A stretch of DNA of 17,665 bases from Desulfobacterales bacterium (GTDB lineage Bacteria > Desulfobacterota > Desulfobacteria > Desulfobacterales > JAUCGF01). How positions within the stretch are numbered: the stretch's first letter is position 1; every line of letters starts with the position of its first letter. The notes under the pieces are model-generated. The model did not search any database, had not been told where the DNA came from, and worked only from the letters and a program-made list of their open reading frames with translations. Below are positions 13,996 to 17,665 of this stretch, one piece after another. Made by a program: the position numbers and the translations under genes. The stretch lies in assembly GCA_029940345.1 (NCBI GenBank), contig JAOZRC010000027.1:1-17665 (forward strand), given 5' to 3'.

Positions 13996-15282
13996 ATGTC
14001 AAAAGATTCATATACTGATTGCCTTGAAGCCATGTTCGGCCTGAGACGCTTTGGCATTAAACTAGGTCTGGATACGATTCAAAATATTTTGAGCGGGTTA
14101 GACAATCCCCAGAACCGTTTTCAAGCCATTCATATTGCCGGAACCAATGGCAAAGGCTCAGTCGCGTCAACACTGGCGTCAATTTTGCACTCGGCCGGTT
14201 TTAGCGTCGGCCTCTACACATCCCCTCACCTGGTGCATTTTAATGAGCGCATCCGTATCAATAACCGCAATATCAGTGACGCCCAAGTGGTGGAATTATA
14301 CAAAGCGGTGTTCAGCGTCCATCAAGGGGAACGGGAACCCACGTTTTTCGAGTTCACCACTGCAATGGCGCTTTTGGCCTTTGGCAATGCCAAGGTTGAT
14401 TGGGCGATTATTGAAACCGGTATGGGCGGACGACTGGACGCCACCAATGTGATTCTGCCGGCGCTGTCCATTATCACCAATATCGCGCTTGAACATCAAT
14501 TCTACCTGGGAAATACGCTTGCCGCTATTGCCGGTGAAAAAGCTGGCATTATCAAAGCCCGAACACCTGTGATCAGCGGTGTGAAACAAAAAACGGCGCG
14601 CACGGTCATTGAGGGCCTTGCCCATGCAAAAGCGGCGCCTTTGTTCCGCATGGGCAAAGAGTTTCGTGTGAGGCGCAAACCGAAACAATCACAAACATTT
14701 ATATATTACGGCATGGATCACGTTTGGCATGATATGCGCACTGCGCTTAAAGGTCGTTTTCAGGTTGACAATGCCGCCCTGGCCCTGGCCGCATGTGAAA
14801 TTCTGAGCCGCAACGATGCAGCGCTTTCAAAAGCGCATATTATCAAAGGCATGGAAAACACACGTTGGCCCGGAAGGTTGGAGATGGTCCCGGGTGAGCC
14901 TTTAATGATCCTGGATGGTGCCCATAATCTGCAGGCTGCGCACACACTGGCGGATTTTTTACAAGCCGAAATCAAACCGCGTAAGATAACACTGGTGGTC
15001 GGCATTCTGGATGACAAGCCATACACGGAGATGCTCAAAACACTTCTGAACGTTTGTGACCGCGTCGTCTTAACCCGGCCTGAAATCGAACGTTCGCTAC
15101 CGCCGGAAACCCTTGCAAAAATCGCTTGCAAAATGATTGCTGATGTGCCCGTCATTCCCGAAGTCGGGCAGGCGATTCAGTACGCCGTTAAAATAACGGA
15201 TCCGTCGGATGTTATCTGTATTGCCGGTTCGCTTTATTTGGTGGGAGATGCTAAAAAAGCAATTCAATTGTCTGAACTGTGA
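13996..15282 (+). CDS. folC: Bifunctional folylpolyglutamate synthase / dihydrofolate synthase
   Basis: This 428-residue cytoplasmic ligase, of the Mur ligase-like family, joins glutamate to dihydropteroate and to folates using ATP. Recognisable segments are the P-loop GTNGKGSV (49-56), then TSPHLVHFNERIRIN, the ETGMGGRLDATN loop, TNIALEHQ with EKAGIIK, PGRLE, and LDGAHN at the start of the C-terminal domain. Length and order match the family. The ATG at 13996 has no clear ribosome site, so translation may be weak or start elsewhere. The gene converges on ppk1. Its last codon and stop (CTG TGA) lie inside the left arm of an inverted repeat at 15277-15359. No accD, which often neighbours folC, is present. 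Confidence 0.94.
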   Translation: MSKDSYTDCLEAMFGLRRFGIKLGLDTIQNILSGLDNPQNRFQAIHIAGTNGKGSVASTLASILHSAGFSVGLYTSPHLVHFNERIRINNRNISDAQVVELYKAVFSVHQGEREPTFFEFTTAMALLAFGNAKVDWAIIETGMGGRLDATNVILPALSIITNIALEHQFYLGNTLAAIAGEKAGIIKARTPVISGVKQKTARTVIEGLAHAKAAPLFRMGKEFRVRRKPKQSQTFIYYGMDHVWHDMRTALKGRFQVDNAALALAACEILSRNDAALSKAHIIKGMENTRWPGRLEMVPGEPLMILDGAHNLQAAHTLADFLQAEIKPRKITLVVGILDDKPYTEMLKTLLNVCDRVVLTRPEIERSLPPETLAKIACKMIADVPVIPEVGQAIQYAVKITDPSDVICIAGSLYLVGDAKKAIQLSEL

Positions 15283-15359
15283 TTTATCTGATTTTCAGAT
15301 TACCCTGATTATTATCGGTTTGCAAATTATAGCCCATCATTGAGTCACATAAATCACAG
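15277..15359. repeat. 83-bp inverted repeat between convergent folC and ppk1
   Basis: CTGTGATTTAT (15277-15287) is perfectly inverted at 15349-15359. A smaller hairpin, ATCTGA-TTT-TCAGAT (15286-15300), lies inside the left arm. The left arm contains the folC stop codon. It could be a miniature element or work as a weak bidirectional transcription block. No direct flanking duplication is evident. Confidence 0.6.
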
Positions 15360-15366
15360 TCCATAT

Positions 15367-17574
15367 TTAATTCCGCTTTTTTTTCTTACTCCGATGCCGC
15401 TTCACCTTAACCAGTCGTTTCATCCGCTTACGTTGAGGCGTCAAGGCTGACCCCCTGCCGGACAAACTGGGATTGGTCATAAAAAACTGATGGGCGTTAA
15501 ACGGCTCCTTGCCGGGGTCACAGCGCAGATAGGAGCCATCCGCCTGGAGCGTCCAGCTTTGTTCATTATCACTCAAATTGGCTTGCATAATCTGGTCTAG
15601 CACCTGCTGATGCGCTGTGGCATTGTAAATCGGCACCAGGGATTCGATGCGCCGGTTAATATTGCGCGGCATCAAGTCGGCTGAAGAAAAATATACTTTG
15701 GCATGTCGGGAAGGCAACTTATGCCCATTGCCAAAACAAAAAATCCGGGAGTGCTCCAAAAAGCGGCCGATAATGGATTTGACCCGGATATTTTCAGAAA
15801 GTCCCGCAATGCCGGGACGCAGACAACAGATTCCTCTGACCACCAAATCTATTTGAACCCCGGCTTGGGATGCGCGGTAGAACGTGTCAATAATCTTGGG
15901 GTCCACCAGTGAATTCATTTTACCCCAGATCTGCGCCGGCTTGCCTGCCTTGGCAAAGGCGATTTCAGCCTCAATATCGTCCATCAGGCGTTTCCGGAGA
16001 GAAAGGGGCGCTATGGCCAGCTTTTTGAGGTTAGCCGGTCGGGCATAGCCTGTCATATAGTTGAAAATCTGCATCACATCGGCGCATATTTCAGGGTCAC
16101 AGGTAAAATAGGCCAGATCGGTGTAAATTTTGGCCGTAACCGGATGATAGTTTCCGGTTCCGAGATGGGCATAAGGCTGAAGGCGCTTGCCTTCACGACG
16201 CACCACCAAAGAGAGCTTGGCATGGGTTTTCAGATCAATAAAACCGAAAACCACCTGGGCGCCGCTGCGTTCCAATTTGCGGGCGATGCCGATATTGGCT
16301 TCTTCATCAAAACGGGCTCGAAGTTCGATCATCGCCGTAACGCTTTTGCCCGCTTCGGCCGCCTCGATCAGCGCTTGAACAATGGGTGAATCTTTGTTGG
16401 TGCGATACAAGGTTTGCTTGATCGACACCACATTTTTATCCTTACTGGCCTGTTGCACAAACTGGGCGACGACTTTAAAGCTTTCATACGGATGATGCAC
16501 CAAGATATCTTTGGAATGAATGGCGGCAAAGCAATCCCCTCCAAAATCACGGATGCGTTCGGGAAACCGTCCGCGATAAATGGGAAACAGCAGATTCGGA
16601 CAATCTCTGAACACCAGTTCGGACAAATTGGACAAGCCGATCATGCCGGGGAAACGGAACACGTCGTTGGGATGAACGTCTAATTGTTCACGGATGAATT
16701 CCAGCAAGTCTTCGGCCATATTTTCATCGGTCGTCAGACGCACGACACTGCCTCGACGGCGCCGTTTCAGCGCCGATTCAAAGGTGAGCACCAAATCTTC
16801 GGCCTTTTCCTCAATTTCCATCTCACTGTCCCGAATCAGTCGAAAGACGCCTGCGTTAATCATTTTGAATGAAGGGAAAAGGGTTTCCATGAACATCATC
16901 ACCAGGTGTTCTAATGTAATGAGCCGGTGTGTTTTCCCCGGCAAGCGGATAAACCGGCATAACTGGTTCGGTAAAATAACCAAAGCGACCATGTTTTCGT
17001 TTTCGTTGCCAGCTTCTTTTTCAAGCTCCATAGCCAAACCGAAACCGAAATTGGGGATAAATGGAAAGGGATGCGCCGGATCAACGGCAATGGGACTGAG
17101 AATAGGAAAAATATTGTGGGTATAGTAATCGTAGAGCCATTCGCGTTCCTGTTTGGTGATATCTGCGGGGTTGACCAGCTGAATCGATTCTTTGCGAAGT
17201 TCGATGAGCAATTCTTTAAGGCACCGGCGCTGTTCGGTCATCAGCTCGGTCGCCTTGTGGCCGATCGCCTTAAGTTGCTGCGCCGGCGTCATACGATCGG
17301 GATTGTTGCTTCTCACATGGGTGGCCACCTGGGCTTTCAATCCGGCGACGCGCACCATGTAAAACTCATCTAAATTGCTGGCTGATATGGAAAGAAACCG
17401 AATGCGCTCTAAAAGCGGATGGGATTTATTAAAAGCCTCTTCCAAAACCCGGTTGTTGAACTGAAGCCAGGACAGTTCACGATTAATGAACCTTTCCGGT
17501 TTGTTATGGAGTGATTCGATTTTTGCTTCGGGCGTGGAACCGTTTTTTTTTTGAATTTTCTTATTTTTTTCCAT
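15367..17574 (-). CDS. ppk1: Polyphosphate kinase 1
   Basis: This 735-residue enzyme reversibly polymerises the terminal phosphate of ATP into polyphosphate. The N-terminal domain begins with [20 protein letters not shown], and [21 protein letters not shown] follows, both typical. His451 in KTHAKL and His470 in [11 protein letters not shown] are 19 residues apart, as are His435 and His454 of the E. coli enzyme; the first is the phosphorylated residue. A second phospholipase D-like motif follows ([13 protein letters not shown]). The tail is unusually basic, ending in a Lys/Arg-rich stretch that might bind polyphosphate or nucleic acid. GGAGG six bases before the ATG at 17574 supports the start. 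No ppx gene is adjacent in the window. Confidence 0.96.
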   Translation of the reverse strand: MEKNKKIQKKNGSTPEAKIESLHNKPERFINRELSWLQFNNRVLEEAFNKSHPLLERIRFLSISASNLDEFYMVRVAGLKAQVATHVRSNNPDRMTPAQQLKAIGHKATELMTEQRRCLKELLIELRKESIQLVNPADITKQEREWLYDYYTHNIFPILSPIAVDPAHPFPFIPNFGFGLAMELEKEAGNENENMVALVILPNQLCRFIRLPGKTHRLITLEHLVMMFMETLFPSFKMINAGVFRLIRDSEMEIEEKAEDLVLTFESALKRRRRGSVVRLTTDENMAEDLLEFIREQLDVHPNDVFRFPGMIGLSNLSELVFRDCPNLLFPIYRGRFPERIRDFGGDCFAAIHSKDILVHHPYESFKVVAQFVQQASKDKNVVSIKQTLYRTNKDSPIVQALIEAAEAGKSVTAMIELRARFDEEANIGIARKLERSGAQVVFGFIDLKTHAKLSLVVRREGKRLQPYAHLGTGNYHPVTAKIYTDLAYFTCDPEICADVMQIFNYMTGYARPANLKKLAIAPLSLRKRLMDDIEAEIAFAKAGKPAQIWGKMNSLVDPKIIDTFYRASQAGVQIDLVVRGICCLRPGIAGLSENIRVKSIIGRFLEHSRIFCFGNGHKLPSRHAKVYFSSADLMPRNINRRIESLVPIYNATAHQQVLDQIMQANLSDNEQSWTLQADGSYLRCDPGKEPFNAHQFFMTNPSLSGRGSALTPQRKRMKRLVKVKRHRSKKKKRN

Positions 17575-17650
17575 TTTTCCTCCGCTTCTGTCGTAAGCTG
17601 TTTTTTAGTAATTGTATCCCAAAAAATAAACTACCCGCTATGCGCAATGT

Positions 17651-17665
17651 TGTAGGGTGGGTGGT
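17651..17665. repeat. Start of another GTAGGGTGGG-type repeat, cut by the window edge
   Basis: TGTAGGGTGGG is identical to 8211-8221 inside the element at 8188-8408. Only 15 bases are visible, so the nature and extent of this copy cannot be judged. It lies upstream of ppk1. Confidence 0.4.

Noticed and set aside
14296..14688. Minus-strand frame of 130 codons inside folC
   Set aside because: It is antisense to a clear folC gene with all expected motifs and has no start signal.

Overview
This window looks like chromosomal DNA from a strictly anaerobic bacterium of the Desulfobacterota, probably a Desulfobacterales-like sulfate reducer. The best lineage clue is the adenylate kinase at 12444-13115. 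Its LID carries a Cys-X5-His-X15-Cys-X2-Cys metal site, the pattern known from Desulfovibrio gigas adenylate kinase. The two-subunit B12-dependent acyl-CoA mutase paired with a family III CoA-transferase, and the long repeat-filled intergenic regions, fit the same group. The placement is inference; the window contains no rRNA.

Layout. (1) 58-772, minus strand: a RelE/ParE-like toxin-type gene followed by a small companion gene broken by a frameshift. (2) 813-4360, minus strand: a family III CoA-transferase, a B12-binding mutase subunit and a catalytic mutase subunit. A 241-bp inverted-repeat element sits between the transferase and the two mutase genes. (3) 4361-5601: about 1.2 kb without a gene, holding repeat elements. 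(4) 5602-7479, minus strand: a membrane protein fused to a glycerophosphodiester phosphodiesterase domain. (5) 7480-8460: about 1 kb of back-to-back miniature inverted-repeat elements. (6) 8461-8624: tRNA-Val(GAC) with its promoter and terminator. (7) 8696-12042, minus strand: glnE preceded by a small SEC-C membrane protein gene. (8) 12329-15282, plus strand: adk, rpsU and folC, separated by repeats and regulatory hairpins. (9) 15367-17574, minus strand: ppk1, convergent with folC.

How the genes work together. The transferase and mutase probably form one acyl-CoA pathway: the transferase loads CoA on an organic acid and the mutase rearranges its carbon skeleton. The substrate-carboxylate residues of methylmalonyl-CoA mutase (Tyr72, Arg190, His227) are present. 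The segments that line the adenosyl pocket in classical mutases are changed, so the substrate is not certain. The other genes are housekeeping: nitrogen control (glnE), nucleotide balance (adk), translation (rpsU, tRNA-Val), folate (folC) and polyphosphate (ppk1).

The most unusual aspect is the repeat content. At least three families of 100-240 bp elements with terminal inverted repeats occur, none encoding a protein. Two families have convincing 8-bp target duplications: AAACTTTG around 2903-3143 and AATATTTT around 13321-13482. Elements with the same ends carry different REP-type hairpin cores, which suggests modular mobile cassettes that pick up or exchange REP units.
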